Positions 17,057-26,700 of a DNA stretch of 64,000 nt are shown in pieces. Positions within the stretch are counted from its first letter, which is position 1. Every line of letters begins with the position of its first letter. Origin of the DNA: JB111 sp052093225 (GTDB taxonomy: Bacteria > Actinomycetota > Actinomycetes > Actinomycetales > Actinomycetaceae); NCBI GenBank assembly GCA_052093225.1, contig JBQDDG010000003.1:1-64000 (forward strand), given 5' to 3'. The notes under the pieces are model-generated. The model was not told the DNA's origin and ran no database searches. It saw only the letters and a list, made by a program, of their open reading frames with translations. The translations under genes were made by a program, and so were the position numbers.

Positions 17057-18541
17057 TCAGTCGAGGTCGAGCGCGAGCAGGTCGTCGATCGTCTCCCGGC
17101 GCACCATCACCCGTGCGTGCCCGTCCTCGACGCCGATCACCGGGGGGCGCGGCACGAGGTTGTACTGGCTCGACATCGAGCGGCCGTACGCCCCGGTCGC
17201 CGGCACGGCGAGGAGGTCCCCCCGCGCGGTGTCGGCGGGCAGGGCGACGTCGCGGACGACGACGTCCCCGGACTCGCAGTGCTTCCCGACGACGCGGCTC
17301 GGGACCGTGGGTCCCTCACCGGGCCGGCCGGCGAGCGCCGCCGTGTACTCGGCGTCGTAGAGGGCGGTGCGGATGTGGTCGGACATGCCGCCGTCGACGG
17401 AGACGTAGGTGCGTACGCCGCCCCCGTCCAGCTCGACGTCCTTCATGGTGCCCACCCGGTACAGGGTCAGGCCCGCGGGGCCGACGACCGAGCGGCCGGG
17501 CTCGACGGACACGCGAGGCACGGGCGACCCGAGGCGCGCGCACTCCTCGGCGACGACGCGTGCGAGGGCGGCCGCCACGTCGTCGGGCGTGGGCGGGACG
17601 GCGTCGGCGCCCGTGTAGCGGATCCCGTAGCCCCCGCCGAGGTCGACCTCGGGCAGGACGGTCCCGGTCCCGAGGCGGACCTCCTCGCGCAGGGCGAGGA
17701 CGGCGCGGGCCGCGGCCTCGAACCCGGCGAGGTCGAAGACCTGGCTGCCGATGTGGCTGTGCAGCCCGACGAGCTCGAGGGCGGGGCGGCCGAGGATCTC
17801 GTCGACCGCCTTCCGCGCGGCGCCGGAGGCGAGCGAGAGGCCGAACTTCTGGTCCTCGTGGGCGGTGGCGATGAACTCGTGCCCGCCGGCGTGGACGCCG
17901 GTGGTCACCCGCACCATCACCGGCACCGAGGTCCCGCGCTCGGCGGCGATCATCTCGACCCGGTCGATCTCGGCGAGCGAGTCGACGACGATGCGGCCGA
18001 CGCCGGCGTCGATCGCGGCGGCGATCTCGGCGTCGGACTTGTTGTTCCCGTGCAGCCCGATCGCGTGGCCCGGCACGCCGGCGCGCAGGGCGGTGGCGAG
18101 CTCGCCGCCGGTCGAGGTGTCGACGCGCAGCCCGGCCTCGTGGACGAGTCGTGCGACGCCGACGGTGAGCAGGGCCTTGCCCGCGTAGTAGACGTCGGCG
18201 CCCGCGAGGCCCCTGGCGGGGTCGAAGTGCGTGGCGAAGGCCCGGGCGTAGGCGGTCGCGCGTCCGCGCAGGTCCGCGAGGTCGAGGACGTAGGCGGGCG
18301 TGCCGTGCTCGGCCGCGAGGTCGGTGAGCGCCACTCCCCCGACGGTCAGCACGCCGTCGTCGGCGCGGCGAGCCGTGCGGGGCCAGGGGCCGGCGTGCGA
18401 GCCGTCGGGCTCCGGGGCGGGAATCCACGCGAGGGCGGCCTCCGCCGTCGGGCCGGCGTCGCTCTTCGCCGGTCCGCCCTGTGCCGGTACGCCCTGCCCG
18501 GGCACGACCTGCGCCGGCCCGCCCTGCTCCCCGGCGGTCAC
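17057..18541 (-). CDS. lysA: Diaminopimelate decarboxylase
   Basis: This 494-residue PLP enzyme makes lysine from meso-diaminopimelate. The PLP lysine is in DVYYAGKALLTVGVARL; also visible are HSHIGSQV, DLGGGYGIRY, the EPGRSVVGPAG arginine motif and the CESGD motif. The GTG at 18539-18541 overlaps the argS stop (GTGA). From this start the first 30 or so residues are an extra Gly/Pro/Ala/Gln stretch of 5-residue repeats (GGPAQ-VVPGQ-GVPAQ-GGPAK), outside the conserved fold. Confidence 0.95.
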   Translation of the reverse strand: MTAGEQGGPAQVVPGQGVPAQGGPAKSDAGPTAEAALAWIPAPEPDGSHAGPWPRTARRADDGVLTVGGVALTDLAAEHGTPAYVLDLADLRGRATAYARAFATHFDPARGLAGADVYYAGKALLTVGVARLVHEAGLRVDTSTGGELATALRAGVPGHAIGLHGNNKSDAEIAAAIDAGVGRIVVDSLAEIDRVEMIAAERGTSVPVMVRVTTGVHAGGHEFIATAHEDQKFGLSLASGAARKAVDEILGRPALELVGLHSHIGSQVFDLAGFEAAARAVLALREEVRLGTGTVLPEVDLGGGYGIRYTGADAVPPTPDDVAAALARVVAEECARLGSPVPRVSVEPGRSVVGPAGLTLYRVGTMKDVELDGGGVRTYVSVDGGMSDHIRTALYDAEYTAALAGRPGEGPTVPSRVVGKHCESGDVVVRDVALPADTARGDLLAVPATGAYGRSMSSQYNLVPRPPVIGVEDGHARVMVRRETIDDLLALDLD

Positions 18542-20217
18542 ATGCGCTCCGGGGCGGACACGCCGAGCAGTCCGAGCCCGGACGCGATGACCTGGGCGGT
18601 CGCGTCGTTGAGCCAGAGGCGCGTGTGGTGGGCGTCCTCGACCGCCGTCTCGCCGCGCGGGGTCACGCGGACCTTGCCGTACCACTGGTGGTAGCCGGTG
18701 GCGAGGTCCTCGAGGTAGCGGGCCACCCGGTGCGGCTCGCGCAGCGAGGCGGCCATCTCGACCACCTGCGGGAACGAGGCGAGCAGGCCGAGCAGCGCGG
18801 CGTCGGCCGGGTCGTCGAGCAGCTCGGGGACGAACGCGGTCTCCCGGCTCACGCCGTGCTCGGCCGCGTTGCGGGCGACCGCGCGGGTCCGTGCGTGCGC
18901 GTACTGGACGTAGTAGACGGGGTTGTCGTTCGACCGGGCGGTGAGCAGGTCGAGGTCCAGGTCGATCGAGGAGTCGGTCGACGAGCGGGCGAGCGAGTAG
19001 CGCGCCGCGTCCACCCCGACCGCGTCCACGAGGTCCTCGAGCGTGACGACCGTGCCGGCGCGCTTGGACATGCGCAGCGGCTTGCCCTCCTTGAGCACGT
19101 AGACCATCTGGCCGATGAGGATCTGGAGGTTGACGCCGGGCTCGTCGCCGAACGCGGCGCACACGGCCATCATCCGGCCGACGTAGCCGTGGTGGTCGGC
19201 GCCGAGCATGAGGACGGCCTCGTCGAAGCCGCGCTCGCGCTTGTCGAGGTAGTAGGCGATGTCGCCGGCGATGTAGGCGGTCTCGCCGTCGGACTTGACG
19301 ACCACCCGGTCCTTGTCGTCACCGAAGGTGGTGGTGCGCAGCCAGGTGGCGCCGTCGGCCTCGAAGATGTGGCCGGCGTCGCGCAGGCGCTGGATCGCGC
19401 GCTCGACCGCACCGGACTCGTGGAGCGAGTCCTCGTGGAAGTAGACGTCGAAGTCGACCCCGAAGTCGTGCAGCGCCGTCCTGATCTCGTCGAACATCCG
19501 CGCCACCCCCCGCGACCGGAAGGCCTCCTGCGCCTCGGCGTCGGGAAGGGTGACGGGGTCCGGCTCGCCCGCGGCCAGGGCGTCGGCGGTGACGGCGGAG
19601 GCGATGTCCGAGATGTACTGGCCGCCGTAGCCGTCCTCGGGCGCCTCGTCGCCGCGCGCGCGGGCGAGCAGGGAGCGCGCGAACCGGTCGATCTGGGCGC
19701 CGTGGTCGTTGAAGTAGTACTCGCGGGTGACCTCGGCACCGGTCGCCTCGAGGATGCGCGCGAGGGAGTCCCCGACGGCCGCCCAGCGGACGCCGCCGAT
19801 GTGGATCGGTCCCGTGGGGTTCGCGGAGACGAACTCGAGGTTGACGCGGCGTCCGGCGTGGGTGTCGGTGCGGCCGTACCCGCCGCCCGCGTCGACGATC
19901 GTGCGGGCGAGCTCGCCGGCGGCGCCGGCCTCGAGCCGGATGTTGAGGAAGCCGGGGCCCGCGACCTCGGCCGACGCCACCCCGTCCTGGGCGCCGAGGC
20001 GGTCCGCGAGCAGCGTGGCGAGCTCGCGCGGGTTCGTCCCCGCCTTCTTCGCGAGCTGCATCGCCACGTTGGTCGCCCAGTCGCCGTGCTCGCGCTGACG
20101 GGGTCGCTCGACCTTGACGGTGGTGGGGACGGCGTCGGCGGGAAGCGCGATCGATCCGTCGGCGGCGAGCGCCGCCAGCTGGGCGGCGATGAGGTCGGCG
20201 AGAGCTTCGGGGGTCAC
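18538..20217 (-). CDS. argS: Arginyl-tRNA synthetase
   Basis: This 559-residue class I synthetase charges tRNA-Arg. It has the HIGH-type motif PTGPIHIGGVRWA, the KMSK-type LRMSKRAGT, and a C-terminal DALR anticodon-binding domain (YVQYAHARTRAVARN onward) ending in SAPERM. The GTG start at 20217 has only a weak G-rich ribosome site. It is translationally coupled to lysA; argS-lysA-hom-thr order is conserved in Actinobacteria. Confidence 0.96.
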   Translation of the reverse strand: MTPEALADLIAAQLAALAADGSIALPADAVPTTVKVERPRQREHGDWATNVAMQLAKKAGTNPRELATLLADRLGAQDGVASAEVAGPGFLNIRLEAGAAGELARTIVDAGGGYGRTDTHAGRRVNLEFVSANPTGPIHIGGVRWAAVGDSLARILEATGAEVTREYYFNDHGAQIDRFARSLLARARGDEAPEDGYGGQYISDIASAVTADALAAGEPDPVTLPDAEAQEAFRSRGVARMFDEIRTALHDFGVDFDVYFHEDSLHESGAVERAIQRLRDAGHIFEADGATWLRTTTFGDDKDRVVVKSDGETAYIAGDIAYYLDKRERGFDEAVLMLGADHHGYVGRMMAVCAAFGDEPGVNLQILIGQMVYVLKEGKPLRMSKRAGTVVTLEDLVDAVGVDAARYSLARSSTDSSIDLDLDLLTARSNDNPVYYVQYAHARTRAVARNAAEHGVSRETAFVPELLDDPADAALLGLLASFPQVVEMAASLREPHRVARYLEDLATGYHQWYGKVRVTPRGETAVEDAHHTRLWLNDATAQVIASGLGLLGVSAPERM

Positions 20218-20291
20218 CCCAGCAGCGTAGTTGCGCGGCGCGCCGGGGGCCTCCGTGGCCGCGTGACGGTGGCCGCACCGGGCGGGGAGAG

Positions 20292-20855
20292 CTAGAGCGT
20301 GTGGCCCATGTACATCTGGTAGACGGGCCACTCCTCGCCCGCGAGCGTGAACACGAGGCCCCGCCCGTTGTCCCACAGGTACTGGACCGGTGCGTCCGGG
20401 TCGGCCGTGTCGAGGATGCGGAGCGTCCCCGTCCCGTCGGTGTTGGTCACGGACTCCTCGCGCACGGTGGCGCCCGCGGCGACGAGCTCGTCGCTGAGCG
20501 ACCGCGTGAAGGCGTCGACCGACTCCTGCGACGGGAAGCGCGCGGCGCCGTAGGAGACCGTGTGCGTGCCGTCGTTGAACGAGCCCTGCCAGCCCTCGAT
20601 GCCGTCGGCGGACAGCGCCCCGTCCCAGGTGTTCCAGTCGCCGCCGAGGGAGAAGGTGGTGGCCGTGCCGTCCTCGTCCGTGTGGACGATGCTCGTCTCC
20701 AGGCGGGGGCCGAGGTCGCGGTCGTCGATCGCCGGCGACCGCGCGCCGTCGAGCAGGAGCGTGCCCCCGACGATCACGGCGAGCAGCACGAGCGTCGAGA
20801 CGACGATCGTGACGATGAGCCGCGTGTCCGACCGTCCCCCCGTTCGCGACGCCAT
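20292..20855 (-). CDS. Single-pass membrane protein of unknown function
   Basis: This 187-residue protein has a short basic N-terminus and one hydrophobic helix (LIVTIVVSTLVLLAVIVGGTLLL, about residues 13-35). An extracytoplasmic domain of about 150 residues follows, rich in Asp, Gly and Thr and without cysteines. There is no lipobox. The ATG has GAGAGG 8 nt upstream. It lies 74 bp before argS. I do not recognise the family; it resembles a small exported ligand-binding or assembly protein only in topology. Confidence 0.75.
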   Translation of the reverse strand: MASRTGGRSDTRLIVTIVVSTLVLLAVIVGGTLLLDGARSPAIDDRDLGPRLETSIVHTDEDGTATTFSLGGDWNTWDGALSADGIEGWQGSFNDGTHTVSYGAARFPSQESVDAFTRSLSDELVAAGATVREESVTNTDGTGTLRILDTADPDAPVQYLWDNGRGLVFTLAGEEWPVYQMYMGHTL

Positions 20856-20975
20856 CCGTGCACCTCTCGACTCGCCCCACGCGGCGCCCGCCGCACCGAC
20901 CCGTCGGGCCGCCGCGAGACAGGGTACGTGGTCGGGAGCACTCTCACCCGCACCTGAGCAGGCCGGCAGGCGGGA

Positions 20976-20981
20976 TAGGAT
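20976..20981 (+). promoter_or_regulatory. Candidate -10 box of the tRNA-Arg gene
   Basis: TAGGAT ends 22 nt before the mature tRNA 5' end, with a poor -35 candidate (CTGAGC) 16 bp further up. Confidence 0.4.
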
Positions 20982-21003
20982 GTCCGGGCGCCTGCGGGTG
21001 CAC

Positions 21004-21076
21004 GCCCCCGTAGCTCAGTGGATAGAGCGTCTGCCTCCGGAGCAGAAGGTCGCTGGTTCGAATCCAGTCGGGGGTA
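21004..21076 (+). tRNA. tRNA-Arg (anticodon CCG)
   Basis: A 73-nt cloverleaf is visible. The acceptor stem GCCCCCG pairs with CGGGGGT (G1-U72 wobble). The D arm is GCTCAGTGGATAGAGC, the anticodon stem TCTGC/GCAGA encloses a loop with CCG at 21037-21039, and the T loop is TTCGAAT. It reads CGG codons, frequent in this genome. The 3' CCA is not encoded. It is the only RNA gene seen in the window and sits near argS, which charges it. Confidence 0.95.
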
Positions 21077-21118
21077 CTTTCGACCCCTCGCGAGGGCCAC
21101 CGGGACGGCGCGCGCGGG

Positions 21119-21892
21119 TCAGTGCCAGGGCCCGCGGCGACCGAGCACATCGACCAGCACCGTCGGGCGGTCGGTGATGATCCCGTCGACGCCGAGGTCC
21201 AGCAGGCGCTCCATGTCCGCACGGTCGTTCACCGTCCACACGTGCACCTGGAGGCCGCGACGGTGGGCGGCGGCCACGAACGACGTCGTGACGACCGGGA
21301 CACCCCGGAAGCTCTCCGGCACCTGTACGGCGACGACGCCGTCCTCCGGGCCGGGGACGCCGGCCACCAATGCCCGGCCCACGAGGGGCAGGAAGGCGCC
21401 GGCGACGAGCCGGGCGACGCCGAGCCGGCCGAGCGACGTGGCCGCCGGCAGCGTGTCGCGGATCCGGGCGAGCCGGTCGTCGGAGAACGAGGCGAGGCAC
21501 ACGCGCCCAGGGGCACCGGCGTCACTGAGCACGCCGACGAGCGGCCCGACGACCTCGTCGGTCTTGGCGTCGATGTTGAGCCGCAGGTCCGGGTGGTCGG
21601 CGAGCACGTCGACGAGCCGGGCCGGGGGGCCACCGCCCGCCACGCTCAGGGCCGACACTGCCTGCCAGGTCAGCGACTCGACCGGCCCGGTGGCCGAGGT
21701 CGTGCGCGCGAGGTCGTCGTCGTGGAAGAGGACGACCTCGCCGTCGGCGGTCAGCCGCACGTCGGTCTCGAGGACGACGCCCAGGCGGGCGGCGTGGGCG
21801 GCCGCGGCCGCGGTGTTCTCGGGGACCTCGTCCGACCCGCCGCGGTGGGCGATCGCCACCGGACCGACGCCGTCGAACACGTGGGCCCCCAC
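21119..21892 (-). CDS. Glycerophosphodiester phosphodiesterase (GDPD family)
   Basis: This 257-residue TIM-barrel hydrolase cleaves glycerophosphodiesters to glycerol-3-phosphate and alcohol. Catalytic and metal residues are in AHRGGSDEVPENT, LETDVRLTADGEVVLFHDD and NIDAKTD, with VWTVND and GVDGIITDRP at the end. No signal peptide is seen, so it is probably cytosolic. The GTG at 21892 lies 2 bp after the M23 peptidase stop, and the pair is probably one transcript. Confidence 0.88.
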   Translation of the reverse strand: MGAHVFDGVGPVAIAHRGGSDEVPENTAAAAAHAARLGVVLETDVRLTADGEVVLFHDDDLARTTSATGPVESLTWQAVSALSVAGGGPPARLVDVLADHPDLRLNIDAKTDEVVGPLVGVLSDAGAPGRVCLASFSDDRLARIRDTLPAATSLGRLGVARLVAGAFLPLVGRALVAGVPGPEDGVVAVQVPESFRGVPVVTTSFVAAAHRRGLQVHVWTVNDRADMERLLDLGVDGIITDRPTVLVDVLGRRGPWH

Positions 21893-21894
21893 GG

Positions 21895-23319
21895 TCAGCA
21901 GGCCTGGGACGGGTCGACGGCGCCGACGGACTCCAGGAACTCGATGGGGGCGACGGTCTCTCCGCCGACGTGGACCTCGAGGTGGAGGTGCGGGCCGGTC
22001 GAGTTGCCCCACGAGCCGACGTCGGCGAAGTGCTGACCGGCGGTGACGGTGTCCCCGACCTCGACGTGCACGCCCGAGGGGGACATGTGGGTGGACCAGG
22101 TCTCGAACGTCTGCCCGTCCACCTCGTGCTCGATGACGACGAGCGTGCCCGAGCGGCCCTCGATGCCGGGACCGGCGTGCGTGACGACGCCGTCGGCGAC
22201 GGCGTGGATGGGAGTGCCGTACGGGGCGGCGAAGTCGTCGCCGGTGTGGAAGGTCGACGTGCCGGAGATCGGGTGGACGCGCCAGCCGAACCGCGAGGAG
22301 ACCCGGTAGGAGTCCGCGGACATCGGCATCACGGTGCTCGAGGTCTCCGCGAGCGCGGCACGTGTTCCGGAGGCGGCGAGCTCCGGGGAGCAGCGCAGGT
22401 CGTCGCGCGTCTCGCTGCGGCTCGCGGCCGCGTACGTCGCCCGTGCGTCGGCGCCGCCGGAGGCGAGCAGCTCGTCGGCGACGGTGGTCGACGGCGTCTC
22501 CGGGTCGTTGAGGACGGAGAAGGTCGGCGCGGTGAGCGCCGAGACCTGGGCGGGAAGGACGTGGGCGTCGGCGACCGGTGCGTACTGGTGCGAGACCGGC
22601 ACGACGACGCCGAGCGTGCCGACGGCCGCCACTGCCGCGACGAGCGACGTGCGGACGACGCGACGGCGGTGCCGGGTGCCGGCCGCGTCCGCCGCGTGCT
22701 CGGTGGCGACGGCCCAGGGTGCGACGCTGCGCTGCGCGGTGCGCAGCTCACGCCGGGACGGGAACCGCTCGGAGGCGGGCACCGGGACCTTCACGACGGG
22801 CGCGTGGTCGGGCTGGACGTCGTCGACACCCGCCTCATCGACACGTGCCTCGTCGTGCCGCGCCTCATCGACCCGCACGGCCTCTACCTGTGCCTTCTCC
22901 GCCTGCGCGCGCAGGTCGCGACGGCGCACGCGCGTGGCCGTCGGTGACTGAGCGTGGACCGCCGGGGCAACCGTCGAGGCGTCGTCCCGGGAGGCGGCGT
23001 CGTGGGCGGGCTCCTGCGGACGTGCTGTCGCGTCGGACGGGCTCGCGGCGGCGGGCTGCTCCACGGGATCCGTGGCATCCGCGGCACGCCGACCGGTGAG
23101 ACGCAGCTGGCGACGCGTGGGGGTGGACCGCGTCGTGGCGGTGGACCGCGTGCTGGGGATGGACCGCGGTTCGGGGCCGGACGGAGACGCAGAGGTGGTC
23201 CGCGGCGCAGAGGTGGCCTGCGGCGTCGCGGCGCCGTTCGCTGCCGTCGTGGCCCGGTGCTCGACCGTGCGGAGGTCCCGTCGTCGGAGCCGGGGACTCT
23301 CCTCGACGGCATCAGACAT
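21895..23319 (-). CDS. Membrane-anchored M23-family (LytM) peptidoglycan endopeptidase
   Basis: This 474-residue protein has a long cytoplasmic N-terminus of about 220 residues, disordered and Ala/Thr/Ser-rich, with four copies of an RRxLR-type motif (near 12, 69, 132 and 189). One membrane helix follows (about 222-242), then a C-terminal LytM domain. Zinc and catalytic residues are present: His358 and Asp362 (HTGDDF), His411 and HLHLEV (444-449). It likely cleaves peptide cross-links outside the membrane. A possible MtrA-type site lies upstream. Confidence 0.9.
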   Translation of the reverse strand: MSDAVEESPRLRRRDLRTVEHRATTAANGAATPQATSAPRTTSASPSGPEPRSIPSTRSTATTRSTPTRRQLRLTGRRAADATDPVEQPAAASPSDATARPQEPAHDAASRDDASTVAPAVHAQSPTATRVRRRDLRAQAEKAQVEAVRVDEARHDEARVDEAGVDDVQPDHAPVVKVPVPASERFPSRRELRTAQRSVAPWAVATEHAADAAGTRHRRRVVRTSLVAAVAAVGTLGVVVPVSHQYAPVADAHVLPAQVSALTAPTFSVLNDPETPSTTVADELLASGGADARATYAAASRSETRDDLRCSPELAASGTRAALAETSSTVMPMSADSYRVSSRFGWRVHPISGTSTFHTGDDFAAPYGTPIHAVADGVVTHAGPGIEGRSGTLVVIEHEVDGQTFETWSTHMSPSGVHVEVGDTVTAGQHFADVGSWGNSTGPHLHLEVHVGGETVAPIEFLESVGAVDPSQAC

Positions 23320-23395
23320 GGCTTGGCGAACCTCTCGGGCGACTGCGGGTGGGGGCGGCCGAGCGTCGCGGCTCCGGCCACGATCACTCCTGCAC

Positions 23396-23412
23396 GATCA
23401 CGAAACGGTAAC
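23396..23412 (-). promoter_or_regulatory. Possible MtrA-type direct-repeat site upstream of M23 peptidase
   Basis: On the minus strand GTTAC-N6-GTGAT lies about 77-93 nt before the start codon. MtrA sites in Actinobacteria are imperfect direct repeats of GTWAC type with 6-nt spacing. The second half here matches poorly. MtrA is encoded in this window, and peptidoglycan hydrolases are known MtrA targets. Confidence 0.35.
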
Positions 23413-23739
23413 AGCCACGACGTCGAGGGACCAGGGAGCGCTCCCGCCAGTGACCAAGCGCACGTCCGGCCGCAGGTCAGGGTACGTGCGTCGCCGACTC
23501 CTCCGTGACGGTCGTCCACACCCCGAACAGCGCCGCCCTGCGTCGGGGACACCGGTCCGCCGGCCACGCACACCTCGCCGCGCGCACTCCTCGGCGTGGT
23601 GGGCGATCCCGACCATCGCCCGGCCGACGGGAGGGTGGGTCTTGACCGCTGCTTGGCAAGGACCGCCGGGCATCACCCGACACGGCCCGAACCGCGCCCG
23701 AAACCGCGCTTCGGCTGGGGGTCGGGCGACCGGTCGGCC

Positions 23740-23745
23740 TACGCT
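23740..23745 (+). promoter_or_regulatory. Candidate -10 box for kgd
   Basis: TACGCT fits TAnnnT and would give a leader of about 48 nt before the GTG at 23800. No clear -35 box is seen. Confidence 0.35.
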
Positions 23746-23799
23746 TGGTGGCGGCCCTTAGCGCTCCCCCAACAATCCGGAACAAGGCGGTCTCCCACA

Positions 23800-26700
23800 G
23801 TGTCCACCCAGGAACACGACAACTTCGGTCCGAACGCATGGCTCATCGAGGAGCTGTACGAGAAGTACCGGCAGGACCCCACGTCGGTCGACGAGTCGTG
23901 GCAGACGTTCTTCGCCGAGCGCGCCGGCGGTGAGGCCGGCGCGGGTGCAGGCACATCGACGGCGTCGAGCGCACCCGCCGCATCGAGCGCCTCCCCCGCG
24001 CCGAGCAGCCCGCAGCGCTCCGGCGGCGCGGACACCTCGGCGTCGGACACCTCGGCCTCGGGCACCTCCGGCGTCCCGGCGTCGGGCACCCCGGTCGCCG
24101 CGGCCGGCGGCGCCGACACGGCGGTCGCCTCCCCCTCCAGGACCGAGAGTCACGGCGGCGTCACGTCCGCACCGACCCCCGAGACCCGGCCCGCGGACAA
24201 GTACCCGCGCACCGCGAGCGACGACGACCCCGCCGTCCAGGTCATCCGCGGCGACCTGCCCCCGGCCCCGCCGGTCGAGTCGCAGGCCGCGACCGCCACC
24301 TACCGCGACTCCTCCAAGCCCATCGCCCGGTACAACCCGGACAACCGCACGGAGGACGAGGTGGTCAAGCTGCGCGGCGCGAGCCAGCGCACGGCCAAGA
24401 ACATGGAGACCTCGCTCGAGATCCCGGTCGCCACCTCGGTGCGCGCGGTCCCGGCGAAGGTCCTCGTCGACAACCGTCTCGTCATCAACTCCCACCTCGC
24501 CCGCTCCCGCGGCGGCAAGGTCTCGTTCACGCACCTCATCGGGTTCGCGATGGTCGAGGCCCTCGCCGAGGTGCCGGACCTCAACAACGCCTACGGACAG
24601 ACCGAGGACGGCAAGCCCGCCCTGATCCGGCCCGCCCACATCAACTTCGGCCTCGCCGTCGACCTGCCGAAGTCCGACGGCACCCGCACGCTCGTCGTCC
24701 CCAGCGTGAAGAAGGCCGAGACCCTGGACTTCGCCGGTTTCGTCGCCGGCTACGAGGAGCTCGTCGCCAAGGCGCGCACGAACGAGCTGACGGTCGAGGA
24801 CTTCCAGGGCACGACCGCCACGCTCACCAACCCCGGCGGCATCGGCACGGTGCACTCGATCCCGCGCCTGATGAACGGGCAGGGCGTCATCGTCGGCGTC
24901 GGCGCGATGGACTACCCCGCGGAGTACCAGGGGGCCTCCGAGCAGACGATCGCGCGGCTCGGCGTCTCCAAGATCCTCACGCTGACCTCCACCTACGACC
25001 ACCGCATCATCCAGGGCGCGGCGTCGGGCGAGTTCCTGCGGGCGATCGCCACGAAGCTCCTCGGCGAGGACGGCTTCTACGACCGCGTGTTCGTCGCCCT
25101 CCAGGTCCCCTACGAGCCGGTGCGCTGGAAGAAGGACACCGAGTTCGACGCGGAGACCGAGATGGGCAAGCCGGCCCGCATCGCCGAGCTCATCCACGCC
25201 TACCGCTCGCGCGGGCACCTCATGGCGAACACGGACCCGGTCTCCTACCGCCAGCGCAGCCACGACGACCTCGACATCACGAGCTACGGGCTCAGCCTGT
25301 GGGACCTCGAGCGCAAGTACCCGACCGGCGGGTTCGGCGGCACCAACCGCGCCACGCTGCGCGAGATCCTCAACAACCTGCGCGACGCCTACTGCCGCAC
25401 CGTCGGCGTGGAGTACATGCACCTGGCCGACCGCCGCCAGCGCACCTGGTTCCAGGAGCGGCTCGAGCGTCCCTACTCCAAGCCGTCCTCCGAGCAGCAG
25501 CTGCGGATCCTGTCCACGCTCAACAAGGCCGAGGCGTTCGAGACGTTCCTGCAGACGAAGTTCGTCGGGCAGAAGCGGTTCTCGCTCGAGGGCGGCGAGT
25601 CGCTCATCCCGCTGCTCGACACGATCCTCACGAGCGCCGCCGAGCAGGGGCTCGACGAGGTGGCGATCGGGATGCCGCACCGCGGGCGCCTCAACGTGCT
25701 CGCGAACGTCGCCGGCAAGTCCTACAGCCAGATCTTCGGGGAGTTCGAGGGCAACTTCGACCTCGCCGGCTCGGGCGACGTCAAGTACCACCTCGGCACG
25801 GAGGGCAAGCACGAGACGCCGGACGGCGCCGTCACCGGTGTCTACCTCGCCGCCAACCCGTCGCACCTCGAGGCGGTGGACGGCGTCCTCGCTGGTGTCG
25901 TGCGCGCCAAGCAGGACCGCATCGACCTCGGCGAGAAGGGCTACTCGGTGCTGCCCGTCGCGATCCACGGCGACGCCTCGTTCGCCGGCCAGGGGGTCGT
26001 CACGGAGACGCTCAACCTCTCCCAGCTGCCGGGCTACCGCGTGGGCGGCACGGTCCACGTCATCGTCAACAACCAGATCGGCTTCACCACGTCGCCGGCG
26101 TCGTCGCGCTCGTCCTACTACGCGTCGGACATCGTCAAGGGCCTGCAGATCCCGGTCCTGCACGTCAACGGCGACGACCCGGAGGCGGTCGCCCGGGTGG
26201 CCGAGCTCGCGTTCGCGTTCCGCGAGGAGTTCCACAAGGACATCGTCATCGACCTCGTCTGCTACCGCCGCCGCGGGCACAACGAGGGCGACGACCCCTC
26301 GATGACGCAGCCCGTGATGTACCGCCTCATCGACGAGAAGAAGACGGTGCGGACCCAGTACCAGGAGTCGCTCATCGGGCGTGGCGACATCACCGAGGAG
26401 CAGAGCGAGGCCGCGATCGCCGAGTTCCAGCGCACCCTCGACGAGGGCTTCGCCACGTCGAAGTCCCAGGACGGCGGCGACGACTCCGACCAGGTCTCCG
26501 GCCTGGAGAAGCCGTCCGCCCAGCAGGAGGACGCCGGCCTCATGGTCGGATGGTCGACGGCGGTCGCTCCCGCCGTCGTCGAGCGGATCGGTGAGGCGCA
26601 CGTCCGCGTGCCCGAGGGCTTCACCCTGCACCCGAAGCTCAAGCAGCTCACCGAGCGGCGCTCGACGATGACGAAGGAGGGGGGCATCGACTGGGGCATG

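Larger units (their letters stand above)
23320..23799. other. 480-bp intergenic region between divergent M23 peptidase and kgd
   Basis: No gene with believable start, codon use or homology is seen. The left part holds the peptidase upstream signals (a GTTAC-type repeat and a repeated GTGATCGTG). The right part holds a -10-like box for kgd. A c-di-AMP (ydaO-type) riboswitch, common before such peptidases, was looked for and not found. Confidence 0.6.

Noticed and set aside
23320..23640. c-di-AMP (ydaO-type) riboswitch before the M23 peptidase
   Set aside because: Expected context, but the conserved core elements of that riboswitch were not found on either strand.
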